This document shows, in pieces, positions 33,993 through 43,279 of a DNA stretch of 64,000 bases (positions are counted from its first letter, which is position 1; every line of letters begins with the position of its first letter). The DNA is from UKL13-3 sp040387195 (GTDB lineage: Bacteria; Bacteroidota; Bacteroidia; UKL13-3). The position numbers were made by a program, and so were the translations under genes. The DNA lies in the NCBI GenBank assembly GCA_040387195.1, contig JAZKEF010000001.1, forward strand, positions 62,001-126,000, given 5' to 3'. A model generated the notes under the pieces. That model saw only the letters and a list, made by a program, of their open reading frames with translations. It was not told the origin of the DNA and ran no database searches.

Positions 33993-35192
33993 TTACAGGT
34001 AACTGAGCCACCATTGTTCCTTGTGGTTTTGTTTATACTTGTCGTACCATTTACAAATGGGATACAACAATACGAGCACGCAAATCCACACAATATAAAC
34101 GCCCCCTAACTCAAAACCTTCACCGGGCGCCACAAACATAAACGGAAAATGACTTCCAGTGTGAGCGGCATCGGCAAGTGAATGTCCACGTGCAAAAAAA
34201 GCTACCGTGGCAAGGATATGTATGACATAAATATGCAGGATGTAGTAGAAAAATGCTGTGCGGCCAAACACAGTCATCACTTTTGAAAAACCATTTTGGA
34301 TGCGTTCCAGCCAAGCCAGCAACAACAATGCAACGGAAATGGTTAAACAAATGTACAGCAACGATGGAGGGTACTTTTGCACGCTCACAAATGAGAACAA
34401 CGTAAACAATCCATCTTTTTGTTCGCTCCAGTCTGTTGGGTTTCCATATATATTACTGTACCGCAATACAACAAAAACCAACAACAATACACCACCCATG
34501 GCTACAAGAATCCGCTTGCGTTGTGCTGCTGAGTATGCTGGTGTAAAAAAGATGCCCAAACCATAACCCAGCATCATTAATCCCGCCCATGGCACAAACG
34601 GATATACGAGTATAGCAGAATGATTTTCGGTGATCGGATAAAATGTAAAAGCTCCCCGATGCAGTATATCCCACCAGAAGTTAGACTCAAAACCTGGTGC
34701 CTGTTCAATGGTATCCAATATATTATGCCCGGCTACAATCACAATACCCAATCCTAAAATGATGGGATACGAAACACGCAGCAGCAATAACAATCCGAGC
34801 ACAACCATGCTGATACCGATTGCCCAGATTACCTGAAACGGGATAAACACAAAGTTGGGATTGAATGTCCAGCCAAATGCCACAATAGTCCACTCGGCCA
34901 CAATAAGCCAGCATCCACGTTTCAGGACAAACAAACCCAACTCTCTGGACGTTTTTCGCTGGCTTTGCAGGTAAATGGATGTGCCGGAAAGGAATACAAA
35001 AACAGGTGCACAAAAATGGGTGATCCACCGGGTGAAAAACAACAACGGATAGGTTGTCTGCAAATCGAGCGGATCACCGGTATTGGCTCCGATGTGGAAA
35101 TAATCGCGTACATGATCCAATGCCATAAGCAGCATTACCATACCCCGCAGGATGTCGATAGATTCTATTCGTTTGGTTTGTATCTGTGTCAT
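33993..35192 (-). CDS. DUF1624 / heparan-alpha-glucosaminide N-acetyltransferase-like membrane protein
   Basis: 399 residues, about ten membrane helices. The N-terminal signature 'RIESIDILRGMVMLLMALDH' is the conserved start of the DUF1624/HGSNAT/acyltransferase-3-like group, with 'HFCAPVFVFLSGTSIYLQSQ' as the next conserved block. The His in 'ALDH' and in 'RWITHFCAPVF' are candidate acyl-transfer residues. It may acylate an exported sugar or glycan. It stands alone on the minus strand, flanked on both sides by repeat sequence. Confidence 0.85.
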   Translation of the reverse strand: MTQIQTKRIESIDILRGMVMLLMALDHVRDYFHIGANTGDPLDLQTTYPLLFFTRWITHFCAPVFVFLSGTSIYLQSQRKTSRELGLFVLKRGCWLIVAEWTIVAFGWTFNPNFVFIPFQVIWAIGISMVVLGLLLLLRVSYPIILGLGIVIVAGHNILDTIEQAPGFESNFWWDILHRGAFTFYPITENHSAILVYPFVPWAGLMMLGYGLGIFFTPAYSAAQRKRILVAMGGVLLLVFVVLRYSNIYGNPTDWSEQKDGLFTLFSFVSVQKYPPSLLYICLTISVALLLLAWLERIQNGFSKVMTVFGRTAFFYYILHIYVIHILATVAFFARGHSLADAAHTGSHFPFMFVAPGEGFELGGVYIVWICVLVLLYPICKWYDKYKQNHKEQWWLSYL

Positions 35193-35300
35193 AAGCCGAA
35201 GAGGTTGGAGTTCGGGAGTAGGACAATATTAGCACAAAATGCTAAAAGGATTGTTGTGTAATAATAATTTTAGGGCACAAGGGTTAGACTCCAATCTGTG

Positions 35301-35500
35301 AAGTTTGCAACTTGCTTTATAGCAAGTCACAGACTTGCTTGTGTACACTGTTTGAAGTTACAAACTTCAAACAACAGGACCTATGCTCTGTGAAGTTTGC
35401 AACTTCACAGAAACAACCGTCTGCAAGTTTGCAACTTGCTTTACGGCAAGTCACAGACTTGCTTGTGTACACTGTTTGAAGTTACAAACTTCAAACAACA
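35301..35500 (+). repeat. Two near-identical 76-base units with a palindrome between
   Basis: Copies 35301-35376 and 35425-35500 differ at two adjacent bases only (TA versus CG). Each contains internal hairpins (AAGTTTGCAACTT, GCAAGTC/GACTTGC, TTTGAAGTT/AACTTCAAA). A separate perfect palindrome with 11-bp arms lies between them at 35387-35411. The array runs into the 100-N gap, and ends of a further unit (CTTCAAACAACAGG) appear right after it, so more copies are probably hidden. Confidence 0.93.
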
Positions 35501-35600
35501 NNNNNNNNNNNNNNNNNNNNNNNNNNNNNNNNNNNNNNNNNNNNNNNNNNNNNNNNNNNNNNNNNNNNNNNNNNNNNNNNNNNNNNNNNNNNNNNNNNNN
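35501..35600. other. 100-N scaffold gap
   Basis: One hundred Ns, a conventional size for an unknown gap. Repeat units on both sides explain why the assembly failed here. Confidence 0.95.
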
Positions 35601-35689
35601 GGTCAACCTTCAAACAACAGGTTCAAATTTATTTTATATATTCGATTCCGCACTTTACACTGTAGCAATCAATTTAATAACACACACTG

Positions 35690-36097
35690 ATGGAAAACTG
35701 GAACAGAACAGGAAAGATTAAAGCCCTTGTGCTTGCTCTTATTGCATTGTATAATATTCTTATTCCTCTCGGAGCGCATGTGGAACAAGGGATTGCAATG
35801 ATTGTAATGCCTTTGGTTTTTGCAAGCCTCGCCATTCCTTTGGTTGCCAAATTTAACGGAGCGCTTGGACGTGAAATTATTGAACCACACTGGAACGACA
35901 ACCCACTTCTACTGAATCGTCCTCTCTCCTTTTTTCATTTCGGTGCGTTCTTTTTCCTCACCGTTGGATGCAGCATGCTTATTGGTACGGGAATAAAATT
36001 TCAGACACTCAACTCTTTCGGACTCACATCCATTTCGTTCGGACTTGGTATTTTAACAGGCATCTGGCTTACGCTAAAATGGAGGAGATCAAAGTAA
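35690..36097 (+). CDS. Small multi-pass membrane protein, unknown function
   Basis: 135 residues with four hydrophobic helices: ~12-32 (ALVLALIALYNILIPLGAHV), ~36-53, ~80-102 and ~108-130, ending in KWRRSK. No family is recognised. The GNAT gene starts inside its last codons (19-base overlap), so the two are probably translated together; a link between them is otherwise unsupported. Confidence 0.65.
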   Translation: MENWNRTGKIKALVLALIALYNILIPLGAHVEQGIAMIVMPLVFASLAIPLVAKFNGALGREIIEPHWNDNPLLLNRPLSFFHFGAFFFLTVGCSMLIGTGIKFQTLNSFGLTSISFGLGILTGIWLTLKWRRSK

Positions 36098-36651
36098 ATC
36101 AAAACCATCCGATGATTTTACATATTAACGAAAATACCCGGCTTGAACTCACCGCTCCCCAACATGCGGAAGCACTCTTTGATGCGGTAGATGCCAACCG
36201 CAAACACTTATCTGAATTTTTACCATGGGTCCCAAACATGCAATCGGTGGATGATTTCAGAAACTATATCAAACGCTGTGAATTCTTACATGCACAGCAA
36301 GAGGAAGTGAGTTTTGTAATTAAACAGAACGATACGCTCGTTGGACGGATCGGATTGCATTATATGAACAAACAAAACAGGTTTGCTTCCATCGGATACT
36401 GGCTTATTGCCGATGCTGCCGGAAAGGGAATAATCACCCAATCGTGCAGGGAGCTTATCACTTATGGCTTCAGCGAATTGGGTTTGCACCGCATAGAAAT
36501 CAAGGCCGCAGTTGAAAACCATAAAAGCCGCGCCATACCGGAAAAATTGGGATTTAAGCAAGAAGGTATTTTAAGGGAAGCCGAATGGGTAAACGATAGG
36601 TTTCTAGATTTATATGTATATGCAATGCTGGCTCCGGAGTGGAATTCGTAA
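36079..36651 (+). CDS. RimJ/RimL-type GNAT acetyltransferase
   Basis: 190 residues from ATG 36079, chosen because it overlaps the upstream gene by only 19 bases; the reading from 35968 is too long. 'NTRLELTAPQHAEALFDAVD' and 'LSEFLPWVPN' are typical of the RimJ/RimL branch. 'IGYWLIADAAGKGIITQSCR' is the acetyl-CoA pyrophosphate loop, followed by 'LGLHRIEIKAAVENHKSRAI'. Such enzymes acetylate the N-terminal amine of ribosomal proteins or small amines; the target cannot be told. Confidence 0.92.
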   Translation: MEEIKVNQNHPMILHINENTRLELTAPQHAEALFDAVDANRKHLSEFLPWVPNMQSVDDFRNYIKRCEFLHAQQEEVSFVIKQNDTLVGRIGLHYMNKQNRFASIGYWLIADAAGKGIITQSCRELITYGFSELGLHRIEIKAAVENHKSRAIPEKLGFKQEGILREAEWVNDRFLDLYVYAMLAPEWNS

Positions 36652-36726
36652 GTTAAGCCCCCACTCCTTCCACTGTGAGCGTTGTGGTTAAAATTTGTAT
36701 ATTCAACATTCAAACCCGATTGAACC

Positions 36727-37893
36727 ATGAAACAATTGTTGCTTGTTATGCTACTGCTCACCTTGCATGTGGTGACAGCAAGGTCGGAAGACTTTCTGAA
36801 AAAGCTTCCGCCAACCTTTGTCGGAAATGAGATCATTCCTTCATCAGATGGAGGATATGTTATTGCCGGGAGCATTTTCTCCTCTCTCCACAACAGTGAA
36901 GACCTTGCGGTGATACGCACCAATGCAGCAGGTGAGATCTTATGGTCATTCTCCTACGGAGAAAAGCAGGACGATAAGGCTACTTCCATTATTCAAACCA
37001 CGGATGGAAGTTTTGTTGCTGTTGGCACATTTGGAACCGTATTGAATGGTACTGAGCTCACTTCTGCACTGATGCTAAAAATTGATGCAACAGGTGCTGT
37101 GCAATGGAAAAAAACCTGGGGCGATTCAAAAAACTGTACAGGTATTGCTGTTATGGAAAAAGCTGATTTGAGTTTGGTACTACTTGCTAGTACAGAATGG
37201 ATGAAAGGGGAACAACAGGTAAGGGATGTATTGCTTATGCACCTGCGGTCAACAGGTGAAACCATCACCACTACCACCCTTGAAACTCCCGACTTTGATT
37301 TTACAAGTGTTTTCGCGCAGCTGCATTCCACATCATTACTGATTTCAACGCAAACCTTAAAAGGACTGTTGCTTACCATGATGAATGAAACGTTAACCGT
37401 GCAATGGTCGAAAGAGCTTTCGACCAACTGGACAGATATTCCAAGAACCATATATGTACGGCAGGACTCAACCCTGGTAATTATAGGCAGCACCGGTGAA
37501 GTTCGCGGTGGCGCAATGGGAAAGATTTTCTTTATGCATGTAAGCCGAGAAGGCAAAGTATTAACCCGTAAAGAAATTGGCGATAACCATTCTTCTGTGG
37601 TAATAACTGCTGCGTATCACCATCCATCGGGTGGATATATACTGTGCGGCACAAAAAGATCAACCGGTTATCCGGAAGTTTATATTGTAAAACTGACTGA
37701 GACCGGAGACCTTATGTGGGGAAACCAGATAAACGGCACTTGGGAACAAGGAGGTGGCGGCACTTCCATTAAACCTGCAGCGGATGGCGAACTGATATTA
37801 ACAGGCTTTGAAAACCACAGTGGCAGTCATGATGGATTTATGATGAACCTGAAATCCAACGGACAATCCGACAAAAACAGACACCGTGATTAA
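36727..37893 (+). CDS. Exported beta-propeller-like protein
   Basis: 388 residues with a signal peptide (MKQLLLVMLLLTLHVVTARS). The body consists of about seven repeats of ~50 residues of the form 'DGGYVIAGS...DLAVIRTNAAGEILWS...GE', i.e. a strand ending in a small-residue pair, a short loop, then 'K.D..G...W'. This is the layout of a beta-propeller of the PQQ/delta-60 kind. No C-terminal sorting domain is seen. It may bind a ligand in the periplasm. The GH92 frame opens within its last codons, so the pair may be co-transcribed. Confidence 0.72.
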   Translation: MKQLLLVMLLLTLHVVTARSEDFLKKLPPTFVGNEIIPSSDGGYVIAGSIFSSLHNSEDLAVIRTNAAGEILWSFSYGEKQDDKATSIIQTTDGSFVAVGTFGTVLNGTELTSALMLKIDATGAVQWKKTWGDSKNCTGIAVMEKADLSLVLLASTEWMKGEQQVRDVLLMHLRSTGETITTTTLETPDFDFTSVFAQLHSTSLLISTQTLKGLLLTMMNETLTVQWSKELSTNWTDIPRTIYVRQDSTLVIIGSTGEVRGGAMGKIFFMHVSREGKVLTRKEIGDNHSSVVITAAYHHPSGGYILCGTKRSTGYPEVYIVKLTETGDLMWGNQINGTWEQGGGGTSIKPAADGELILTGFENHSGSHDGFMMNLKSNGQSDKNRHRD

Positions 37894-37915
37894 CCTATCA
37901 ACATCCTTTTACAAC

Positions 37916-40228
37916 ATGGCGAATATCTATTTTAGTTGGTGCATGAAATACCCGTTCCTTGTGCTGTTTGCTTTTCACATGAATTGTGTGAGCGCCCAGC
38001 AACATCTTCTTCAATATGTAAAGCCTATTATTGGCACCGAAAAAATGGGCCATACCTATCCGGGTGCTACGGTACCTTTCGGATCGGTACAGCTCAGTCC
38101 TGAAACGGATACACTTTCCTATGAAGCCAATGGAAAGTACAATGGCGATGTATACAAATACTGCGCTGGTTATAAGTATGAAGACAAAACCATCGTGGGT
38201 TTCAGCCATACACATTTCAGCGGTACAGGACATTCCGACCTTGGCGATTTTTTACTGATGCCCACACAGGGAAAGCTGCAACTGAATCCGGGAATAGCAT
38301 CCGACCCTAAAAGTGGTTACCGTTCTGCCTACTCTCATACCAACGAAATTGCCGAAGCGGGTTATTATAAAGTAAAACTGGATGATGATAATATCACAGC
38401 CGAACTCACCACCACTACACGCGTTGGCATGCATCAATATACTTTTCCCCAATCGGATGAAAGCCATATCATCTTTGATTTGATGGCTGGTATTTATAAT
38501 TACGAAAATAAAAATGTGTGGACATATGTAAGAGTTGTGAATGATACGCTGGTTACAGGATACCGCCAAACAACAGGTTGGGCCCGCACACGAACGGTAT
38601 ACTTTGCCATGACCTTTTCAAAACCATTTACCGGCTACGGACAACAAAACGAAGACCCGAAACAAGCCTACAGAGGTTTCTGGAGAAAGTTTGACCAAAC
38701 GCACAACTTCCCTGAAATAGCAGGCAGAAGGATTCGCATGTTCTTTGATTTCAACACAGCTGTGTCCGAAAAAATAAAAATCAAGTTTGCACTTTCTTCC
38801 GTGAGTCAGGCCAATGCGTTGGAAAACATGCAAGCTGAAATCAACCATTGGGATTTTGACAACGTAAAACGTGATGCTCAGCAATTATGGAACAGCGAAC
38901 TTCAGAAAATAACCATTGACGCACCGGCAGATACCAAGGTGAATTTTTACACTGCCATGTATCACACCTTCATCAACCCTACCTTGTATACGGATGTAAA
39001 CGGCCAATACAAAGGACTGGATCAGGATGTACATACTGCAACAGGGTTTACCAATTACAGCACATTTTCTTTGTGGGATACCTATCGCGCTTTGCATCCC
39101 TTGTTCAATATCATCCAACCAAAACGCAACAATGATATGCTAAGATCGATGATGGCACATTACAACCAGAGCGCCTTGCATATGTTGCCCATCTGGTCGC
39201 ATTACGCAAACGACAACTGGTGCATGAGTGGCTACCACAGTGTTTCGGTGATTGCCGATGCTATTGTAAAAGGTGTGTACACCGGAGATGCCAACGAAGC
39301 TTTGAATGCATGTGTGGCAACCGCTACGCACCGAAACTATGAAGGCATTGGGTTATACATGGATAGTGGTTTTATTCCGGCCGAGAAGAGCAATGTCTCC
39401 GTTTCAAATACTCTGGAGTACGCATACGATGACTGGTGCATTGCGCAACTCGCCAAAAAAATCAACAGGCACGATGTGTATGAAACATTTATGAAACGCT
39501 CCGCCAACTGGCAACACAACCTGAACCCAAGCACCGGATTCATGCAACCCAAACTGGCTGATGGAACCTTTAAGCAACCGTTTGATATCCTCTCCACACA
39601 TGGACAAGGTTTTATTGAAGGCAACAGTTGGAACTACAGCTTTTTTGTTCCGCATCAACCCACAGAACTCATTAAACAGATGGGAGGTGATAAAATAGTT
39701 GTATCACGTTTGGATACGTTATTCTCCATGTATTTACCCGATGCCTTTTTTGCCGAAACGGAAGACATTACCCGCGAAGGCATTATGGGCGGGTATGTAC
39801 ACGGCAATGAACCAGCACACCATGTTGCCTACTTATACAACTGGACCACCCAACCCTGGAAAACACAATACCACGTACGCAACATTTTGAAGAAACAATA
39901 CAAACCTACCTCTGATGGTTTGGGAGGAAACGATGACTGCGGACAAATGAGTGCATGGTACCTGTTCTCTTCACTCGGTTTTTACCCTGTGGCTCCCGGC
40001 TCGATGCAATATGCCATTGGTTCTCCTGCTGTATACAAAGCAGTATTAAAATTAGAAAATGGCAACACATTTACCATTGATGTGGTGAACCAAAGCGAGA
40101 AGAATGTGTATGTGCAGAAAGTATTACTGAATGGAAAGCCGCTGAACTCTTTGTTTTTGGAACATGAGGCTATTACTAAAGGAGGAGCATTAACTTTTTA
40201 TATGGGAGCGAAGGCGAAAATGCAATAG
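37916..40228 (+). CDS. GH92 family alpha-mannosidase, exported
   Basis: About 770 residues; the start may be the ATG at 37916 or 37943, the latter giving signal peptide MKYPFLVLFAFHMNCVSAQ. GH92 enzymes are calcium-dependent exo-alpha-mannosidases acting on N-glycans and yeast mannan. Visible motifs: 'GHTYPGATVPFGSVQLSPET', 'GFSHTHFSGTGHSDLGDFLL', 'LPIWSHYANDNWCMSGYHSV', 'GNEPAHHVAYLYNWT' and 'GLGGNDDCGQMSAWYLFSSL', the last holding the conserved acidic residues. There is no SusC/SusD pair nearby, so it is not in a classic polysaccharide-utilisation locus. Confidence 0.96.
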   Translation: MANIYFSWCMKYPFLVLFAFHMNCVSAQQHLLQYVKPIIGTEKMGHTYPGATVPFGSVQLSPETDTLSYEANGKYNGDVYKYCAGYKYEDKTIVGFSHTHFSGTGHSDLGDFLLMPTQGKLQLNPGIASDPKSGYRSAYSHTNEIAEAGYYKVKLDDDNITAELTTTTRVGMHQYTFPQSDESHIIFDLMAGIYNYENKNVWTYVRVVNDTLVTGYRQTTGWARTRTVYFAMTFSKPFTGYGQQNEDPKQAYRGFWRKFDQTHNFPEIAGRRIRMFFDFNTAVSEKIKIKFALSSVSQANALENMQAEINHWDFDNVKRDAQQLWNSELQKITIDAPADTKVNFYTAMYHTFINPTLYTDVNGQYKGLDQDVHTATGFTNYSTFSLWDTYRALHPLFNIIQPKRNNDMLRSMMAHYNQSALHMLPIWSHYANDNWCMSGYHSVSVIADAIVKGVYTGDANEALNACVATATHRNYEGIGLYMDSGFIPAEKSNVSVSNTLEYAYDDWCIAQLAKKINRHDVYETFMKRSANWQHNLNPSTGFMQPKLADGTFKQPFDILSTHGQGFIEGNSWNYSFFVPHQPTELIKQMGGDKIVVSRLDTLFSMYLPDAFFAETEDITREGIMGGYVHGNEPAHHVAYLYNWTTQPWKTQYHVRNILKKQYKPTSDGLGGNDDCGQMSAWYLFSSLGFYPVAPGSMQYAIGSPAVYKAVLKLENGNTFTIDVVNQSEKNVYVQKVLLNGKPLNSLFLEHEAITKGGALTFYMGAKAKMQ

Positions 40229-40335
40229 TTGTATGGATCCGGAATAATGCAATTGCACAAGCCGAAATTTTATTTACCTATTTTGTTTATCTTAGTTAAT
40301 GATTACCCGCCTCTAAATTGGAAACAACTACTTAA

Positions 40336-41007
40336 ATGAAACCAATCATCTTGTTCTTATTAATGGCCTTTAACACCTCCATTGATTATTTAACTGAGAG
40401 TCGGGGAAAGCTTAGCTTTTTGCAGGCAGATGAAAAAATAACCGTGGAGCAATTTGTGCTGTTTTCAAAACAATTAGATTACAGAACCCAAATTAACCTG
40501 AAATCCCGGCTTGATTCAATGGAATCCTGGAATCTGGATATTTTATATATAGAGGAATATTATTTCCCCAAAACAGATTCTTTCCTGGTGAAGGAGTACT
40601 ATTTTTCTTCTATCAGAGAAAAAGAAGCAGAAAAAACTACCAAAAATTACTGTCCGGAAAATTACTATGAGAATGGAAAAAGTGAATCAAAATATTTCTT
40701 CTATCATGAAGACAGTAAGGAGCATCTTACATCCATACGAAAACATATCAAAACCAGAAATCTTATTGACCAGATCTCACCTGTGGTAAAAAAAGAAGTT
40801 TTTACTTCCGGTTGCGGTACGTTTGCAAGGATTTCGGCCAAACATATCGAGAAAGATAGAAGGGTCATGGAAAAAAAATACCACAAGCCGCTTATGCCAG
40901 ACTATTACCTCATCGAAACGTTCATCGAAAAGAAAGCGTTTATTCTTTCCTTTCAGACTCCTGTTAAAACAAAACATCAGGTCATTATGGAGGCACATCC
41001 ATTTTGA
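40336..41007 (+). CDS. Exported protein of unknown function
   Basis: 223 residues. A weak signal peptide (MKPIILFLLMAFNTSIDYLT) precedes a charged, Tyr/Lys/Glu-rich body with 'VKKEVFTSGCGTFARISAKH' near the middle-end. The two Cys (in 'NYCPENYY' and 'SGCGTFAR') could form a disulfide. No family is recognised. Its stop overlaps the VOC remnant that follows. Confidence 0.55.
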   Translation: MKPIILFLLMAFNTSIDYLTESRGKLSFLQADEKITVEQFVLFSKQLDYRTQINLKSRLDSMESWNLDILYIEEYYFPKTDSFLVKEYYFSSIREKEAEKTTKNYCPENYYENGKSESKYFFYHEDSKEHLTSIRKHIKTRNLIDQISPVVKKEVFTSGCGTFARISAKHIEKDRRVMEKKYHKPLMPDYYLIETFIEKKAFILSFQTPVKTKHQVIMEAHPF

Positions 41008-41105
41008 AGTCATATGCTCGTGAACTGGAGACTTTGGACTACGGAAAATTCATTCATATCATGGATGCAGAGGGCAACAAGATTGAACTCCGGGAACCCT
41101 GCTGA
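41004..41105 (+). pseudogene. C-terminal remnant of a VOC (glyoxalase-fold) protein
   Basis: In the frame starting TTG at 41004 the text is 'SYARELETLDYGKFIHIMDA' then EGNKIELREPC and a stop. 'YG.F.HI.D.EGNKIEL.EP' is the standard end of vicinal-oxygen-chelate proteins, including the last metal-binding Glu. Only ~33 residues remain, so the N-terminal part was lost, perhaps replaced by the preceding gene. Confidence 0.75.
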
Positions 41106-41137
41106 TAGCTTATCAAAAAATCAAATCCACTCCAACT

Positions 41138-41479
41138 ATGGCATACAATGAAAAACTAGCAAACCGCATCCGTGAAGCACTGCAGAACCAACCCCGTGTT
41201 GAAGAGAAAGCAATGATGGACGGATTGACCTTTATGGTTAATGATAAAATGTGCGTGGGCATCATCAAGGATGAGATGATGTGCCGCATTGACCCCATCC
41301 TGCATGAAACTGCAGTTGAAAAAACCGGGTGCCGTACCATGGATTTTACTAAGCGACCCATGATAGGATACGTAATGGTTGATGACACAGGAATGAAAAC
41401 CAAAAAAGATTTTGAGTATTGGATATCCTTATGTTTGGAATTTAACAGCAAGGCAAAGTCATCCAAAAAGAAAAAGTAA
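41138..41479 (+). CDS. TfoX/Sxy N-terminal-domain protein
   Basis: 113 residues. 'ANRIREALQNQPRVEEKAMM' then 'DGLTFMVNDKMCVGIIKDEM' and 'CRTMDFTKRPMIGYVMVDDT' match the TfoX N-terminal domain as found in stand-alone form. TfoX proper activates competence genes in gamma-proteobacteria; the stand-alone domain in Bacteroidota has no demonstrated role. The Lys-rich end is typical. It is followed at 34 bases by a DUF1059 gene. Confidence 0.9.
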   Translation: MAYNEKLANRIREALQNQPRVEEKAMMDGLTFMVNDKMCVGIIKDEMMCRIDPILHETAVEKTGCRTMDFTKRPMIGYVMVDDTGMKTKKDFEYWISLCLEFNSKAKSSKKKK

Positions 41480-41513
41480 GATTATATTGATTCATATTAA
41501 AAAACACACGCAT

Positions 41514-41741
41514 ATGAAAACAATGACTTGTAAACAATTGGGAGGAGCCTGCGATCTGGCTTTTTATGCCGATACTTTTGAAGAGATGGCAGCGCAAAGC
41601 AAAAAACATGGAATGGAAATGTTCCAGCTTGGTGACAAGGCCCATCTTGAAGCTATGAGTTCCATGCAGGAGCTCATGAAAACACCAGACGCCATGAAAG
41701 AGTGGTTTGACAACAAACGAAAAGAATTTGAGGCATTGTGA
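41514..41741 (+). CDS. DUF1059 small protein
   Basis: 75 residues from ATG 41514. The DUF1059 signature is 'MTCKQLGGACDLAFYADTFE' (two conserved Cys) followed by a helix 'MAAQSKKHGMEMFQLGDKAH'. The Cys pair suggests a metal or redox site. Function unknown; common beside other small stand-alone genes, as here. Confidence 0.9.
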   Translation: MKTMTCKQLGGACDLAFYADTFEEMAAQSKKHGMEMFQLGDKAHLEAMSSMQELMKTPDAMKEWFDNKRKEFEAL

Positions 41742-41790
41742 TAAGCCGCAGATTGCGCTAATTTCAAAACCCGTTAGAATAGAAAATACG

Positions 41791-42210
41791 ATGCGATATA
41801 CAGACAATAACCTAAACCTGGCCAGTCTGGCACAACGTATCTTAACAGTTATGATCGACATGGTTACTTACTTCATTATTTGGATTTTGGTAACTGTTAG
41901 CTTAATACATTTTGGATTTGACCAAACTTATACAACCGCAACAGGCGAACAATTCATACTGCTTCCGTTAATCACTTTGGTTCCTGTTTTTTGGGGTTAT
42001 TATATATTGACTGAATATCCATTTCAAAAGACCTTAGGGAAACTCTTAACTAAAACGAAAGTAGTTTCATTGACCGGTCATAGACCGACACTTAAACAAA
42101 TAATCCTGAGAACACTGTGCAGAAGTATCCCTTTTGAGTATTTCTCCTATCTTGTAACAGTAGAGGGAATACATGACAAGCTTTCTAAAACACGGGTTGT
42201 TACAATTTGA
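41791..42210 (+). CDS. RDD family membrane protein, short form
   Basis: 139 residues from ATG 41791. 'LASLAQRILTVMIDMVTYFI' carries the Arg/Asp of the RDD motif; 'YPFQKTLGKLLTKTKVVS' is the second conserved loop; 'ILRTLCRSIPFEYFSYLVTV' the third. Three membrane helices. Unlike the copy at 31116 it has no soluble C-terminal domain. It overlaps in position with the 5' reading frame of the next gene, which starts 8 bases after its stop. Confidence 0.87.
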   Translation: MRYTDNNLNLASLAQRILTVMIDMVTYFIIWILVTVSLIHFGFDQTYTTATGEQFILLPLITLVPVFWGYYILTEYPFQKTLGKLLTKTKVVSLTGHRPTLKQIILRTLCRSIPFEYFSYLVTVEGIHDKLSKTRVVTI

Positions 42211-42217
42211 TCATAAC

Positions 42218-42760
42218 ATGCAAGACTTCATTGACCAGGCGCGTAAAAACGGTGTGATACTTCTTGATACAGGAAGATGCCAGTGTTGCGGTGCCGATTA
42301 TCCAAGAGGCATTTTTGATTGCATGGACAACTATAACAACGGACTGGAGCTGTTGGACTTTACGAATGCGTCATATCACCCCTCCCGTTTTTTAAGTGTG
42401 GATGCACATGCCTTGCAACACCCTGAAATCCATGGACGGTGGAGCAATCATTTTCACCTTACCCGGCTCCATTTAATCCTTGCTTTACAACAACAATGGG
42501 ATTATTCAAAGTCTCCCCTACTAAGTGCTTATTTAAATGAGTATAAAGCAAACAGTCCGGACGAATTTCTTCTTGTTCCTCAACCCCAGAAAAGAGGTAC
42601 ACGCACTGCAAAAGACTTAGCTCAGGCAACAGCACCGGAAGAATGTGTTGCACTCATCCGGGAATGGGCTGAAGATGTTTACCATGCATGGAGTGCAAAT
42701 GATGCGTTGATTGGCCCTATTGCAGACGGATTTATTGCACAACTTAACCGCAGGGATTGA
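42218..42760 (+). CDS. DUF5946 family protein
   Basis: 180 residues from ATG 42218 (MQDFIDQARKNGVILLDTGR). 'RCQCCGADYPRGIFDCMDNY' gives a CxxC and a third Cys; 'YHPSRFLSVDAHALQHPEIH' and 'NHFHLTRLHLILALQQQWDY' follow, rich in His. This is the DUF5946 pattern: a cytoplasmic protein with a possible metal site and unknown role. Confidence 0.82.
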   Translation: MQDFIDQARKNGVILLDTGRCQCCGADYPRGIFDCMDNYNNGLELLDFTNASYHPSRFLSVDAHALQHPEIHGRWSNHFHLTRLHLILALQQQWDYSKSPLLSAYLNEYKANSPDEFLLVPQPQKRGTRTAKDLAQATAPEECVALIREWAEDVYHAWSANDALIGPIADGFIAQLNRRD

Positions 42761-42794
42761 GTATATTGGTTTCACCAAATTTCAAACATTCCAC

Positions 42795-43265
42795 ATGACC
42801 AAACTTAAAGCAAGATTGACGCTCACCTTTTGCGTTATACTAATGAACCTGATTATTGCCAGCGCACAGCAAACAACGGAATCCAAACAATTGCGGAATG
42901 ATATAACGCAAATGGATAGTTTGCTGTTTTCGGCATACAACACACAGAACCTTGCTGCCTTTACATCCATGTTCACCGAAGACCTGGAATGGTTTCAGGA
43001 TAATGGTGGGCTACTTACTGCAAAAACAGTTTTTGCCACCATGGAAGCGAATTTCAAACAGGAACATAAACTGTCCCGGCAATTGGTAACAGGCAGTCTG
43101 GAAGTCCACACCATTAAAAATTATGGCGCCATCGAAATTGGCAGCCACACATTCAGGCATATGGAAAACGGGAAAGAAATAGTAGCAACATTCAAATTCC
43201 TGATGATCTGGAAAAAGACAGATAAAGGGTGGAAAGTATCAAGGGTTGTGAGTTATGATCATTAA
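42795..43265 (+). CDS. Exported NTF2-like (DUF4440) protein
   Basis: 156 residues from ATG 42795, with a signal peptide (MTKLKARLTLTFCVILMNLI, cleavage near ASAQ). The mature protein starts with a helix 'MDSLLFSAYNTQNLAAFTSM' and 'FTEDLEWFQDNGGLLTAKTV', and ends in the beta-sheet 'FKFLMIWKKTDKGWKVSRVV', the cone-shaped NTF2/DUF4440 fold. These bind small hydrophobic molecules or act as weak hydrolases; the ligand is unknown. Confidence 0.9.
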   Translation: MTKLKARLTLTFCVILMNLIIASAQQTTESKQLRNDITQMDSLLFSAYNTQNLAAFTSMFTEDLEWFQDNGGLLTAKTVFATMEANFKQEHKLSRQLVTGSLEVHTIKNYGAIEIGSHTFRHMENGKEIVATFKFLMIWKKTDKGWKVSRVVSYDH

Positions 43266-43279
43266 CGCTGCAAAATATA

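Noticed and set aside
35301..35500. Possible CRISPR array
   Set aside because: Units are 76 bases with internal hairpins, only two are seen, the intervening sequence is itself palindromic, and there are no cas genes.
36993..37556. Minus-strand ORF of 187 residues
   Set aside because: Antisense of the exported propeller-like gene, which has a signal peptide and regular repeats; the minus frame has none.
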